A stretch of DNA of 64,000 nt from [Actinomadura] parvosata subsp. kistnae (GCF_900323885.1 NZ_OOHJ01000023.1:458932-522931); one strand, 5' to 3'; positions 44,938 to 53,283 are shown, numbered from the stretch's first letter. Notes: generated by a model from the sequence alone, not told the origin. Translations and numbers: made by a program.

Positions 44938-44980
44938 AAGTATTCACCGTGGAGAATATTCGTGTCAAGGAATATCTCTC
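44938..44980 (-). promoter_or_regulatory. consensus promoter with AT-rich inverted repeats for the ArsR-SRPBCC operon
   Basis: Read on the minus strand, TTGACA (44963-44968) and AATACT (44939-44944) are 18 bases apart, and the predicted transcript start falls on ATG 44931 (leaderless). The plus-strand words TATTCAC, AGAATATTC and GGAATATC supply TATTC/GAATA half-sites across the promoter (for example TATTC at 44941-44945 with GAATA at 44954-44958), fitting an autorepressor site. Confidence 0.6.
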
Positions 44981-45725
44981 AGTGCAGGCCGCGCTTGCCC
45001 GGGGCCCAGAACGGCTTGACGTGGATGGCCTTGCGGGGCCAGTTGCGCTCGCGTACCAGGTAGTCGCGGATCATCTGGCACGTACGGGCCTCACCCGCCA
45101 GGTAGGCGGCGCCGGTGTTGCCCGGCAGCTCCAGCCCGGCCACCGCGGCGAGCAGCGTCTTCGAGGCGCGGCCCGGCGCGCCGCGGCGGTGGGCGCGCCG
45201 CAGCTCGTGCGGGCCGGGCATGGGCGGGTCGTGCTCGGGGGACTCACTCTCCAGCACCCCGTGCACCCGCGCGCCCGCCCCGAGCGCGCGCAGCATCGGC
45301 CCGAACGCCGCGCTCGCCGTCTCGTCGCCCGCGAACAGGTGGAACGGCGCCTCGTCCCGGACGAAGAAGTCGCCCTGCGGCCACCAGAACGTCACCGCGT
45401 CCCCCGGCGCCGCCTCCTGGGCCCAGCGCAGCCCGATGCCGTCCCCGCCGTAGAGGTGCGCGCGCAGCTCCAGCGCCCGCCGGCCGGGGTCGAGGTCCCA
45501 GATCGTGTACGTGCGCAGCGTCTCCGACGGCCGCAGGATCCCCTGGACGGACAGCGGGTCGTTGATCTGCACCCGGATGTGCTGGCCGGGCCGGTAGGGG
45601 AACGCGATCGGCGTCTCGGTGGCCAGGCGGATGCGCCGCATGGTGGGCGTGACGAGGCCGGTCTCGGTGACCCGGGCCTGCATGACGTACTTGGCGAAAG
45701 CGCCGGCCAAGGGGTTGCGTGCCAC
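44979..45725 (-). CDS. siderophore-interacting protein (FAD-dependent ferric reductase family)
   Basis: A 248-residue flavoprotein. The FAD-binding barrel has FPYRPGQHIRVQIND and LRTYTIWDLDP; the C-terminal SIP domain has PFHLFAGDETASAAFGPMLRAL and AAYLAGEARTCQMIRDYL. Members such as ViuB release iron from ferric siderophores in the cytoplasm. GTG 45725 follows AAGGAG. It is divergent from a TetR gene with a palindrome between them, so the TetR protein is the probable regulator. No DmdR/Fur-like iron box was recognised. Confidence 0.9.
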   Translation of the reverse strand: MARNPLAGAFAKYVMQARVTETGLVTPTMRRIRLATETPIAFPYRPGQHIRVQINDPLSVQGILRPSETLRTYTIWDLDPGRRALELRAHLYGGDGIGLRWAQEAAPGDAVTFWWPQGDFFVRDEAPFHLFAGDETASAAFGPMLRALGAGARVHGVLESESPEHDPPMPGPHELRRAHRRGAPGRASKTLLAAVAGLELPGNTGAAYLAGEARTCQMIRDYLVRERNWPRKAIHVKPFWAPGKRGLH

Positions 45726-45743
45726 GACATCTCCTTACGATCA

Positions 45744-45781
45744 CTAAGAATACTTAGAGGCATTAAGCAAACATAGATGCC
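45744..45781. promoter_or_regulatory. operator candidates between the siderophore-interacting protein and TetR genes
   Basis: CTAAG (45744-45748) and CTTAG (45753-45757) form a perfect inverted repeat with a four-base spacer; GGCAT (45759-45763) and ATGCC (45777-45781) form a second, wider one. Both lie in the 61-base divergent intergenic region, which is notably AT-rich for this genome. Confidence 0.5.
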
Positions 45782-45786
45782 CTAAG

Positions 45787-46539
45787 ATGTCAAAGGATCG
45801 CGAGGAAGGTGGGCGAGTGGCGGCACAGAGCGTCGGCAGGCGCGAACGAGTACGGCAGGCGACGCTGGCGGAGATCCGCGCGGCGGCCCGCAGGCTGCTG
45901 ATCGAGCAGGGGTCGCAGGCCGTCACGATCAACGCGGTGGCCAGGGAGATGGGCATGAGCGGCCCGGCGCTCTACCACTACTTCGCCGGGCACGACGAGC
46001 TGGTCGGCGCGGTGACGGCCGACTTCTTCCGCGAGCTCACGGCGGCGGTGGAGGCCGGGCGCGACTCCCATCCGCCCGGGGAGCACGGGCCGCGGCTGCT
46101 GGGGGCCTGCCGGGCGATGCGGCGCTGGGCCGTCACGCACCGGGCGGAGTTCGGGTGGGTGTTCGCCAGCCCGATCACCGCCGAGCGGCGGCCCGACTCG
46201 CCACGCGAGCTGGCCGGGCGCGACTTCGAGCAGGTCTTCCTGGAGGAGGTCGCCGAGCTGTGGCGGAGCCGGCCGTTCCCGGTGCCCGCCCCAGGGGAGC
46301 TGCATCCGTCCATCAGGTCGCAGCTGCGCGCGTACGCGGACGCCACGGGCATGGGGCTGCCCGTGGAGGCGATCCACGTGGTCATGTCGTGCTGGATCAG
46401 GCTGTACGGCCTGCTCTGCATGGAGGTGCTGAACCAGCTCGACTTCGTCTATCCGGACATGGAGGCGGTGTTCGAGGAGTGCCTGCGCGAGATCGCGCCC
46501 CGGCTCGGCCTCGACTACGAAGGCCCGTCAGACCTCTGA
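45787..46539 (+). CDS. TetR-family regulator
   Basis: A 250-residue regulator. The N-terminal TetR domain (about 17-65) has LAEIRAAARRLLIEQGSQAVTINAVAREMGMSGPALYHYF. The C-terminal ligand-binding part (TetR_C-like) includes a helical segment with AIHVVMSCWIRLYGLLCMEVL. Start ATG 45787. It is divergent from the siderophore-interacting gene and convergent with the OsmC gene, whose 3' end overlaps by 12 bases. Confidence 0.88.
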   Translation: MSKDREEGGRVAAQSVGRRERVRQATLAEIRAAARRLLIEQGSQAVTINAVAREMGMSGPALYHYFAGHDELVGAVTADFFRELTAAVEAGRDSHPPGEHGPRLLGACRAMRRWAVTHRAEFGWVFASPITAERRPDSPRELAGRDFEQVFLEEVAELWRSRPFPVPAPGELHPSIRSQLRAYADATGMGLPVEAIHVVMSCWIRLYGLLCMEVLNQLDFVYPDMEAVFEECLREIAPRLGLDYEGPSDL

Positions 46540-47010
46540 CGAGGCCACCCGGACGGTCGGCTCGTGCCGGACGGGGAAGTTGACCGAGGAGGCGATGAAG
46601 CACGACTCGTGGGCGTCGGCGTGCAGGGCGAGCGCCTTCTCGGCCATCTCCTGGGCCGCCACGGTGACCGCCGGGCGCAGCACCACCTCGGTGAATCGGC
46701 CGCCGTCGGCGGTCGTGGCCATGGTGCCGGTGGCGGTGTCGGTGTACGCGGTGACGATCACACCTGCCATGGCGCACTTGTGGAGGTACCACAGCATGTG
46801 ACACTGCGACAGGGAGCCGACCAGGAGCTGCTCGGGGTTCCAGCGGGCCGGGTCGCCACGGAAGGCGGGGTCGGAGCTGCCCGCGATCACCGGCGGGCCC
46901 TCGGCCGACAGCTCGTGCTCCCGCCCGAAGTCGCGGTAGCCGCTGGTGCCGGTGCCCTTGTTGCCCGTCCAGGTGACGACGGTCTCGTAGTGGTGCTCGC
47001 GGCTGCTCAT
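46528..47010 (-). CDS. OsmC-family protein
   Basis: A 160-residue OsmC/Ohr-like protein. WNPEQLLVGSLSQCHMLWYLHKCAMAG carries the first conserved Cys after a Glu, and HADAHESCFIASSVNFPV the second, the pair that reduces organic hydroperoxides. ATG 47010 follows GGAGGAGG. The product is cytosolic. It lies 57 bases after the MerR gene on the same strand and may be co-transcribed with it. Confidence 0.88.
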   Translation of the reverse strand: MSSREHHYETVVTWTGNKGTGTSGYRDFGREHELSAEGPPVIAGSSDPAFRGDPARWNPEQLLVGSLSQCHMLWYLHKCAMAGVIVTAYTDTATGTMATTADGGRFTEVVLRPAVTVAAQEMAEKALALHADAHESCFIASSVNFPVRHEPTVRVASSEV

Positions 47011-47067
47011 GAACGGCCCTCCTCCTGATCGCCTCAACCCGAACGTTATCGAACCGGCCCGCGAGCC

Positions 47068-47952
47068 TCAGCGGCCGGTGCCGTGGGCGCGCAGGGCGGC
47101 GATCACCCAGGCGAAGGCGGGCACCGCCGGCTCCGCGCGCGGGTGGCCGTTGAGCTCGGCCAGCAGCGCCCAGTACCGCTCCACCCGTTCGTCCGCCACG
47201 GTCTCCATCCACTCCAGCAGCTCGGCCCGGTCCGCCGCCGGGCCGGCGACCCGGTCGAGCACCGCGCGCCCCGCCGCCGACGCCGGGTCCACGCCGTCCG
47301 CCAGCGCCGGCCCGGCCTGGGCCAGCACCCGCGCCCGCAGCTCGTACGCCGGCAGCGGCCCCTCCCCGGCCAGCGCGATCCGGCGCAGCCGCCGGCGGAA
47401 GTCCTCGTCGGAGATCAGCTCGGCCAGCTCCACCCACGCCCCCATCTGGGCGGGGGAGGGGGAGTCGGGCAGCTCGCGCATCCAGCCGGCGATGACGGCG
47501 GCGTCGCCGTCCGGCTCGATCCCGTCGAACGTCCCCGACACGAACTCCGTCACGATCTCCCGCCGTTCGGCGGCCGAGAGCTGGGCGAGTCTGTGCAACA
47601 TCAACGTCTCCTCGTTCGTGGTGCCACGTTCGGAGATCAGGCTCAGCACGGCCCTGCGTGCCCGCAGGGCCCGCAGCTCGGCGTCCACGGCGCGTAACCG
47701 CAGCCGCGCCACCTCGGCCACCGTGACCCGCCGCGCCAGGACCTCCTGGACGGTGTCCAGCCCGACGCCCAGTTCGCGCAGCATGCGCACCAGGCCGAGC
47801 CGGGTCACGGCGGCCTCGTCGTACAGGCGGTAGCCGCCCGCCGACCGGCCGGTGGGCGGCAGCACGCCGCTGTCGGACCAGAACCTGATCGTCCGCACCG
47901 GCAGCCCGGTGCGGCGAGCCAGCTCGCCGATCGTGTAGAGCCCGTCACTCAC
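47068..47952 (-). CDS. MerR-family regulator
   Basis: A 294-residue protein. Residues 5-73 are the MerR winged helix (YTIGELARRTGLPVRTIRFWSDSGVLPPTGRSAGGYRLYDE), followed by the dimerisation coiled coil (to about 115). The C-terminal 170 residues are helical and probably sense a ligand; no Cys metal site is visible. GTG 47952 is the start. The target is unknown; the downstream OsmC gene is one candidate. Confidence 0.85.
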   Translation of the reverse strand: MSDGLYTIGELARRTGLPVRTIRFWSDSGVLPPTGRSAGGYRLYDEAAVTRLGLVRMLRELGVGLDTVQEVLARRVTVAEVARLRLRAVDAELRALRARRAVLSLISERGTTNEETLMLHRLAQLSAAERREIVTEFVSGTFDGIEPDGDAAVIAGWMRELPDSPSPAQMGAWVELAELISDEDFRRRLRRIALAGEGPLPAYELRARVLAQAGPALADGVDPASAAGRAVLDRVAGPAADRAELLEWMETVADERVERYWALLAELNGHPRAEPAVPAFAWVIAALRAHGTGR

Positions 47953-47997
47953 GCCTGGCAGCCTGCACCTTCCACCCGCTGGAGACTCAAGCTCGTT

Positions 47998-48591
47998 TTA
48001 CGTGCGGGCCCGCAACGCGGCGAGCAGCGTGTCGGCGAGCGCGTCGAGATAGCCGGGCCCGGCCTCCACGCCCCGGACGGTGAGCCGCCAGTAGATCGGG
48101 GCGGCGACCAGGTCGAGGGCGAGCTCGACGTCGGTGTCCGGGGGCAACTCGCCGCGCTCGATCGCGCGCTCGAACATCGGCCTGGCCCGCTCCCGCCGCG
48201 GCGTGCCGATCATGGCGATGCTGGCGTCCGCCAGCTCGGGGTTGCGGGCCGCCTCGGCCACCAGGTCCGGCAGGATCCTGCGGAAGCGGGGGTGGGTCAT
48301 CCACTCCATCAGGACGTCGAGGATCGCGCGCACGTCGCCGCGCAGCGAGCCGGTGTCGGGGACGGTCGCGGAGCCGACGGTGAACTCCGAGATGACCGAC
48401 ATCGCCATCTCCTGCTTGGACGGCCAGCGGCGGTACAGCGCGCTCTTGCCCACGCCCGCCCGCTTGGCGACCGCCTCCATGGACAGCCGCCCGTAGCCCT
48501 GCTCGGCCCACTCGTCCAGCACGGCTTCGGTGATGGCCCTGGTGACGGACGGCTGCAGGACGGCTGCGCCGGTCGGGGTGCGACGTGTCAT
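47998..48591 (-). CDS. TetR-family regulator
   Basis: A 197-residue regulator. The TetR domain is at about 15-62 (RAITEAVLDEWAEQGYGRLSMEAVAKRAGVGKSALYRRWPSK). The C-terminal domain (TetR_C_16-like) contains DVRAILDVLMEWMTHPRF. The ATG at 48591 is probably the transcript start: TAGACT at 48599-48604 on the minus strand is a good -10. Two near-identical palindromes in the 96-base divergent region upstream are its likely operators. Confidence 0.88.
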   Translation of the reverse strand: MTRRTPTGAAVLQPSVTRAITEAVLDEWAEQGYGRLSMEAVAKRAGVGKSALYRRWPSKQEMAMSVISEFTVGSATVPDTGSLRGDVRAILDVLMEWMTHPRFRRILPDLVAEAARNPELADASIAMIGTPRRERARPMFERAIERGELPPDTDVELALDLVAAPIYWRLTVRGVEAGPGYLDALADTLLAALRART

Positions 48592-48612
48592 GAGGGTGAG
48601 TCTAGCGAGTGG

Positions 48613-48665
48613 ACGGGACGGTTCCGTCCCGTGGTACGTTGACGACGAGACGGGACCGTCCCGTC
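48613..48665. promoter_or_regulatory. twin palindromic TetR operators
   Basis: Site 1 (48613-48632) is ACGGGACGG-TT-CCGTCCCGT, perfect. Site 2 (48649-48665) is GACGGGAC-C-GTCCCGTC, perfect. They share the half-site ACGGGAC, are centred about 34 bases apart (roughly three helical turns), and lie between the divergent TetR and SnoaL-like genes; site 1 covers the -35 region of the TetR gene and site 2 the leader of the operon. Confidence 0.75.
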
Positions 48666-48687
48666 CGAACGTGAGGAGAATCCCTTG

Positions 48688-49122
48688 ATGAACGCACGTG
48701 AGCTGGTCGACCACGCCCTCGACCTGCTGCTCGCCAAGGACATGACGGCCTTCGCCGGGCTCTGGGCCGAGGACGGCGTGATCGAGTTCCCCTTCGCCCA
48801 GCCCGGCTACCCGCAGCGCGTGGAAGGCCGGGCCGCGATCCACGAGTACCTGCGCGACTACCCCGACATCCTGGACATCCGGGAGATCACCTCGAAGACC
48901 GTGCACCAGAGCGTCGATCCCGCCGTGGTGATCGTCGAGATGGAGGTCGCCGGGGTCGTGGCCGCCACCGGCCGGCCGTACACGATGCGGTACATCGCGG
49001 TGATCACCGTGCGCGACGGCGAGATCCGCAGTTACCGCGACTACTGGAGCCCGCTCGCCGCCGCCGAGATCATGGGCGGCACGGACGCGCTGAACGACGC
49101 CTTCTCCGGCGGTGCCCGATGA
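48688..49122 (+). CDS. SnoaL-like polyketide cyclase-fold protein
   Basis: A 144-residue NTF2-fold protein: ELVDHALDLLLAKDMTAFAGLWAEDGVIEFPFA at the N-terminus and MRYIAVITVRDGEIRSYRDYWSPLAAAE at the C-terminus. Such proteins act as isomerases, hydrolases or binding proteins. GAGGAG at 48673-48678 serves ATG 48688 (a TTG one codon earlier is possible). The stop overlaps the NmrA gene (ATGA). First gene of the TetR-controlled operon. Confidence 0.85.
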   Translation: MNARELVDHALDLLLAKDMTAFAGLWAEDGVIEFPFAQPGYPQRVEGRAAIHEYLRDYPDILDIREITSKTVHQSVDPAVVIVEMEVAGVVAATGRPYTMRYIAVITVRDGEIRSYRDYWSPLAAAEIMGGTDALNDAFSGGAR

Positions 49123-49931
49123 GCGGCGTGCTCGTGCTCGGGGCGACCGGCACGACCGGCTCCCGCGTGGCCGCCTTCCTGCGCGGGCGCGGCGTGCCCG
49201 TCCGCACGGCCAGCCGCAGGCCCGATCCGCGGCACGTGCGCTTCGACTGGACCGAACGGGAGACGTACGCGCCCGCGCTGCGCGGCGTCTCGGCCGTCTA
49301 CCTCGTCGGCCCGGTCGGGGTCGCCGACCCCGTCCCCTTCGTCGAGCCGTTCCTGGAGGAGGCCGTGCGCCAGGGGGTGCGGCGGGTCGTGCAGCTCAGC
49401 TCGTCCGCCGTGCCCGAGGGCGCGCCGGGGCTGGGGGAGGTGCACCGCCTGGTCCGGACGATGGCGCCCGAGTGGGCGGTGCTGCGGCCGTCCTGGTTCA
49501 TGCAGAACTTCACCGGGCCGTCCCTGGAGCTGCGCGAGCGGGACGGCGACCTGCTCTCCGCGACCGGGAAGGGGCGCGTCGCGTTCGTCGACGCGGGCGA
49601 CATCGCCGCCGTCGCGGGGCACGCGCTGACCGACGAGCGGTCGCACGACACCGACCACGTCCTGACCGGGCCGGAGGCGCTGAGCTACGACGACGTCGCC
49701 GCCCTGCTGACGCAGCGGCACGGCCGCCCGGTGCGGCACCGGGCGGTGCCGGTGGAGGAGCTGGCCGGGCACTTCGCGGAGCGCGGCTTGTCCCCGGAGT
49801 ACGCCGCCCTGCTGGCCGCGCTCGACGACGACATCCGGGGTGGCGCGGAGGACCGCGTCACCGACACCGTCGAACGCGTCACCGGCCGCCCGCCCCGCTC
49901 CTTCCGTGAAGCGATCCTTGCGGACGAATAA
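49119..49931 (+). CDS. NmrA-like NAD(P)-binding protein
   Basis: A 270-residue atypical short-chain reductase. The nucleotide-binding loop is VLVLGATGTTGSRVAAFL; later come VVQLSSSAVPEG and LRPSWFMQNF, typical of NmrA/azoreductase-like (YtfG) proteins. The active-site Tyr-x3-Lys of classical SDRs is not evident. It overlaps the preceding gene by four bases and so belongs to the SnoaL operon. Confidence 0.88.
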   Translation: MSGVLVLGATGTTGSRVAAFLRGRGVPVRTASRRPDPRHVRFDWTERETYAPALRGVSAVYLVGPVGVADPVPFVEPFLEEAVRQGVRRVVQLSSSAVPEGAPGLGEVHRLVRTMAPEWAVLRPSWFMQNFTGPSLELRERDGDLLSATGKGRVAFVDAGDIAAVAGHALTDERSHDTDHVLTGPEALSYDDVAALLTQRHGRPVRHRAVPVEELAGHFAERGLSPEYAALLAALDDDIRGGAEDRVTDTVERVTGRPPRSFREAILADE

Positions 49932-49942
49932 TCGCCTACGTA

Positions 49943-49958
49943 TACTCGCAGACGAGTA
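49943..49958. promoter_or_regulatory. inverted repeat operator candidate upstream of the PadR gene
   Basis: TACTCG (49943-49948) and CGAGTA (49953-49958) form a perfect inverted repeat with a four-base spacer, 25 bases before the PadR start, in an AT-rich pocket (ACGTATACTCG). PadR proteins often autoregulate through such sites. Confidence 0.5.
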
Positions 49959-49982
49959 AAGAAACGAAGGCGGTGAGCGGAG

Positions 49983-50636
49983 ATGCCCCGACGGCGTCCG
50001 GTGAGCAACCTGCTGGCGCTGGCCGTCCTCACCGTGGTGACCCAGCGCCCGATGCACCCCTACGAGATGGCCTCCGTCCTGCGCGCCCGCGGCAAGGACC
50101 AGGACATGCCGATCAAGTGGGGGTCCCTCTACACCGTCGTGCGCAACCTGGAGAAACACGGCCTGCTGGAGGCGGTCGAGAGCGGCAGGCAGGGGGCCCG
50201 CCCCGAGCGGACCGTCTACCGGGTCACCGACGCGGGCCGCCGCGAGGCCGACGACTGGACCAGGGAGCTGCTGGCGGAGCCGCGCCGGGAGCCGTCGGCG
50301 TTCGAGGCGGGCCTGTCGGTGATGGGCGGGCTCGGCCCTGATGAGGTCGCCTCCCTGCTGCGGCGGCGGCTGGAGCTGCTGGAGGAGCGGATCGAAGCGG
50401 ATCGGCGGGAGCTGGAGGCACACCGGGCCGAGGTGCCGCGGCTGTTCCTCGTCGAGTCGGAGTACGCGCTGGCGCTGCTGGAGGCCCAGGCCGCCTGGGT
50501 GGCCTCGGTGCTGGCCGAGCTGGACGGGGGCACGTTCCCCGGCCAGGAGGAATGGCGGACATACCACCAGTCAGGCGAGATGTCGCCCGACGTGGCGGCC
50601 CTCGCGGAGCGCGGCCGCCCGGAAGAAGGGGAATGA
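49983..50636 (+). CDS. PadR-family regulator
   Basis: A 217-residue regulator. The N-terminal winged helix has LALAVLTVVTQRPMHPYEMASVLRARG and GSLYTVVRNLEKHGLLEA, diagnostic of PadR; the C-terminal part is a long coiled coil (RRRLELLEERIEADRRELEAH). ATG 49983. The stop overlaps the start of the alpha/beta hydrolase gene, which is a probable target. Confidence 0.9.
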   Translation: MPRRRPVSNLLALAVLTVVTQRPMHPYEMASVLRARGKDQDMPIKWGSLYTVVRNLEKHGLLEAVESGRQGARPERTVYRVTDAGRREADDWTRELLAEPRREPSAFEAGLSVMGGLGPDEVASLLRRRLELLEERIEADRRELEAHRAEVPRLFLVESEYALALLEAQAAWVASVLAELDGGTFPGQEEWRTYHQSGEMSPDVAALAERGRPEEGE

Positions 50637-51508
50637 GTATGGCCACGACCAGCACCACCGGCACCATCACGGCCGCCGACGGCACCACGATCAGCTATCG
50701 CGAGGTCGGGCAGGGCCCCGGCCTGGTGATCGTGCACGGCGCCATGCAGACCGGCCACAGCCAGATCGACCTGGCCCGCGCCTTATCCACAGAGTTCACC
50801 TGCTACCTCCCCGACCGTCGCGGCCGGGGCGGCAGCGGCCCCGCCGGGGCGGCGTACGGGATCGAGCGCGAGGTCGAGGACCTCGACGCGGTGCTGCGGG
50901 CCACCGGCGCCCGGTACGCCGTGGGCGTCAGCTCCGGCGCGATCATCACCCTGCACACCGCGCTCGCCCGTCCGGGCGCCCTGAGCAAGGCCGTCCTGTT
51001 CGAGCCCCCGCTGGGCCTGGGTGACGTCGACCTGGGCGGCGTCCTGGAGCGCTTCGACCGGGAGATCGCCGCGGGCAGGACGGCGGCGGCGCTGGTCACG
51101 GGCATGCGGGCGGCCCGGCTCGCCCCGCCGCTGTTCGCCGCGCTGCCCCGCCCCGTGCAGGAATGGCTGACGGGGCTGATGCTGAAAAGCCAGGACAAGG
51201 GCGGGGGTGCGGAACCGACGTTCGGGGAGCTGGCCCCGACCCAGCGGCAGGACATCACGCTCGTGGCCGAGGCCACCGGGGACCTGGCGAAGTACCGGCC
51301 GGTCGAGGTCGAGACGCTGCTGCTCGGCGGCACCAGGAGCCGGCCCCACCTGCGGGCCGCGCTCGCCGGCCTGGAAGGCGTCCTGCCGCACGCGCGGCGG
51401 GTGGAGCTGGTAGGGCTCGATCACGGCGCCACGCAGAACGCCGCCCAGCGCGGCCGGCCGGAGCAGGTGGCGGCGGAGATCCGCCGCTTCCTGCTCGCGG
51501 CAGCTTGA
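50633..51508 (+). CDS. alpha/beta hydrolase
   Basis: A 291-residue hydrolase. VIVHGAMQTGHSQIDLA contains the oxyanion HG motif, the nucleophile is in GVSSGA (G-x-S-x-G), and the catalytic His is in GLDHGATQ near the end. ATG 50633 overlaps the PadR stop (ATGA); ATG 50639, with better spacing from AGAAGGG, is equally possible. The substrate is unknown. The 3' end of the gene is part of a 31-32-base tandem repeat. Confidence 0.88.
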   Translation: MSMATTSTTGTITAADGTTISYREVGQGPGLVIVHGAMQTGHSQIDLARALSTEFTCYLPDRRGRGGSGPAGAAYGIEREVEDLDAVLRATGARYAVGVSSGAIITLHTALARPGALSKAVLFEPPLGLGDVDLGGVLERFDREIAAGRTAAALVTGMRAARLAPPLFAALPRPVQEWLTGLMLKSQDKGGGAEPTFGELAPTQRQDITLVAEATGDLAKYRPVEVETLLLGGTRSRPHLRAALAGLEGVLPHARRVELVGLDHGATQNAAQRGRPEQVAAEIRRFLLAAA

Positions 51509-51590
51509 GCGTCCGTCAGCCCGGCTCCCGGCAGCTTGAGCGTCCGTCACGCCCGGCTCGCGGGAGCTTGAGCGCCGTCAGCCCGTCACC
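51500..51590. repeat. 31-32-bp tandem repeat spanning the hydrolase stop codon
   Basis: Three copies start at 51500, 51531 and about 51563, each with the core AGCTTGAGCG followed by TCCGTCA/CCGTCA and GCCCGGCTC. The first copy contains the end of the hydrolase gene including its TGA, so the stop codon has been repeated into the intergenic DNA. Confidence 0.7.
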
Positions 51591-51631
51591 GCCCGCCGAG
51601 GGCGCGCCGGCTGCTGAGCGACCGGCACGCG

Positions 51632-53233
51632 TCAGAGGTTCTTGAGGAACGTGGCCGCGACCGGCGCGGCCACCGCGCCGCCGCCGCCTCCGCCCTCGAC
51701 GACCACGGCGAAGGCCACGTCCCCCTTGAACCCCATGAACCAGGCGTGCGTGTCCAGCTTCTCGCCGGTGCCGAACTCGGCCGTGCCCGTCTTGCCGTGG
51801 GTGCCGGCGGGCAGCCCCGCCGACTTGGCGGTGCCCTTGGTGACGACGGCCGACATCATCGAGTGCAGCCCGGCCTTCACCCCGCTGGGCAGCTTGCGTT
51901 CCTCGGCCTTCTGCTTGATCGCGGGCACCAGCGTCGGGGGACGCCAGGTGCCGTCGGCGATGGCGGCGGCGACGGAGGCCATCGACAGCGGGCTGGCCGT
52001 GATGCGGGCCTGGCCGAACGATTCGGCGGCCAGCTCGGCGTCGGATTCGGCCTTGGGGAAGCTGGGCCTGGTGGCGGGCACCCCGATGTTCAGCGGCTGG
52101 TTGAAGCCGACGTCCTCGGCCGCCTCCAGCAGCTTGTCGGCGCCCAGCTTCGACTTCGCCAGCGGCGCGAACGTCGTGTTGCACGAGTGGGCGAAGGAGT
52201 CGAGGAACGAGATCGACCCGAACGCCTCCTCGTCGGAGTTGCGGATCGGCAGCCCGCCGACGTTGACGTTCTTGGGGCAGGTCACGGTGTCCTGGGGCGA
52301 CACGCCGGCCGCGAGCAGCCCGATCGCGGTGACCGCCTTGAACGTGGAGCCGGGCGGGTAGCGGCCGTCGAGCGCCCGGTTGAACCCGCCCACGTTGTTG
52401 ACCACGGCCAGGATCTCGCCGGTCGAAGCCTTGATCGCGACCAGGGACGTGGGCTTCTTCATGTGCTTGACGGCGGTGACGGCGGCGGCCTGCGCCTTCG
52501 GGTCGAGCGTGGTCTCGACGGGCTTGCCCTCGGTGCCCTCGATGGTCTCCAGCGTCTTGTCACCGAGCTTGATCTCGGTGGTGGGCGTGCCCGCGAGCTG
52601 CTCCTGGAAGGTGGCCTGCAACCCGTGGGCCCCGATGGGCTGCCCGACCTTGTAGGAGGAGCCGAGCCTGGCCACGTCCTTCTTGGTCGCCTTCTCGAGG
52701 TAGCCGACGAGCTGCTGCACGGAGCCGCCGACCGTGCCGGTGTCGATGCGCCCGCCGTCGGCGTCGGTGATCTCGGCGCGCTGCGGCCACTTCGTCTCCA
52801 GCGAGAACGTGGCTCCTTCGGTCATCGACGGGTGCAGCGTGGCGGGCTTCCAGTCGACCTTCCACGTGCGGTCGGCCACCACCAGGTCGATCCTGCCCTG
52901 GTAGGTCCACTCGCCGACGTTCTTCATGTTCAGGGTGGCGGTGTAGGGGACGCTGGCGCGGCCGTCGCCCTCGGTGACCTTGCCCAGCTTGATCGCGGCC
53001 GACTCGACGGCGAGCGCGGTGCGCTGCTGGTCGTAGGCGGTGAGCTGCTTCGGCGTGGCCAGCAGGGCCGCCATGGCGGTCTTGTCACCGGCCTGCCAGG
53101 CCGCCGCGAAGCGTTGCGCGGTCTCGGCCGGCGTGCCTCTCGTGTGCAGTACGTAGTACGCGCCACCGGCCGCGGCCCCCACCGCGAGCACGGCCGACAC
53201 GGACACGATCGCGATCGTACGACCCCGCGCCAC
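51632..53233 (-). CDS. penicillin-binding protein, transpeptidase with NTF2-like N-terminal domain
   Basis: A 533-residue class B-type enzyme anchored by an N-terminal helix (residues 6-30). Residues 34-150 resemble the NTF2-like MecA_N domain, then a dimerisation region, then the transpeptidase: S296-T-F-K299, S350-C-N352 and K481-T-G483. It crosslinks peptidoglycan outside the membrane and is related to the PBP2a/PbpA-like actinobacterial proteins. The C-terminus has a run of seven to eight glycines (EGGGGGGAV). The start is GTG or ATG 53233 as the first in-frame start before the anchor. Confidence 0.9.
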   Translation of the reverse strand: MARGRTIAIVSVSAVLAVGAAAGGAYYVLHTRGTPAETAQRFAAAWQAGDKTAMAALLATPKQLTAYDQQRTALAVESAAIKLGKVTEGDGRASVPYTATLNMKNVGEWTYQGRIDLVVADRTWKVDWKPATLHPSMTEGATFSLETKWPQRAEITDADGGRIDTGTVGGSVQQLVGYLEKATKKDVARLGSSYKVGQPIGAHGLQATFQEQLAGTPTTEIKLGDKTLETIEGTEGKPVETTLDPKAQAAAVTAVKHMKKPTSLVAIKASTGEILAVVNNVGGFNRALDGRYPPGSTFKAVTAIGLLAAGVSPQDTVTCPKNVNVGGLPIRNSDEEAFGSISFLDSFAHSCNTTFAPLAKSKLGADKLLEAAEDVGFNQPLNIGVPATRPSFPKAESDAELAAESFGQARITASPLSMASVAAAIADGTWRPPTLVPAIKQKAEERKLPSGVKAGLHSMMSAVVTKGTAKSAGLPAGTHGKTGTAEFGTGEKLDTHAWFMGFKGDVAFAVVVEGGGGGGAVAAPVAATFLKNL

Positions 53234-53283
53234 TGATCAGCCCCCTGCTTCTCGACGACAGGTGTCAGAGCCTAGCGTCCAAA

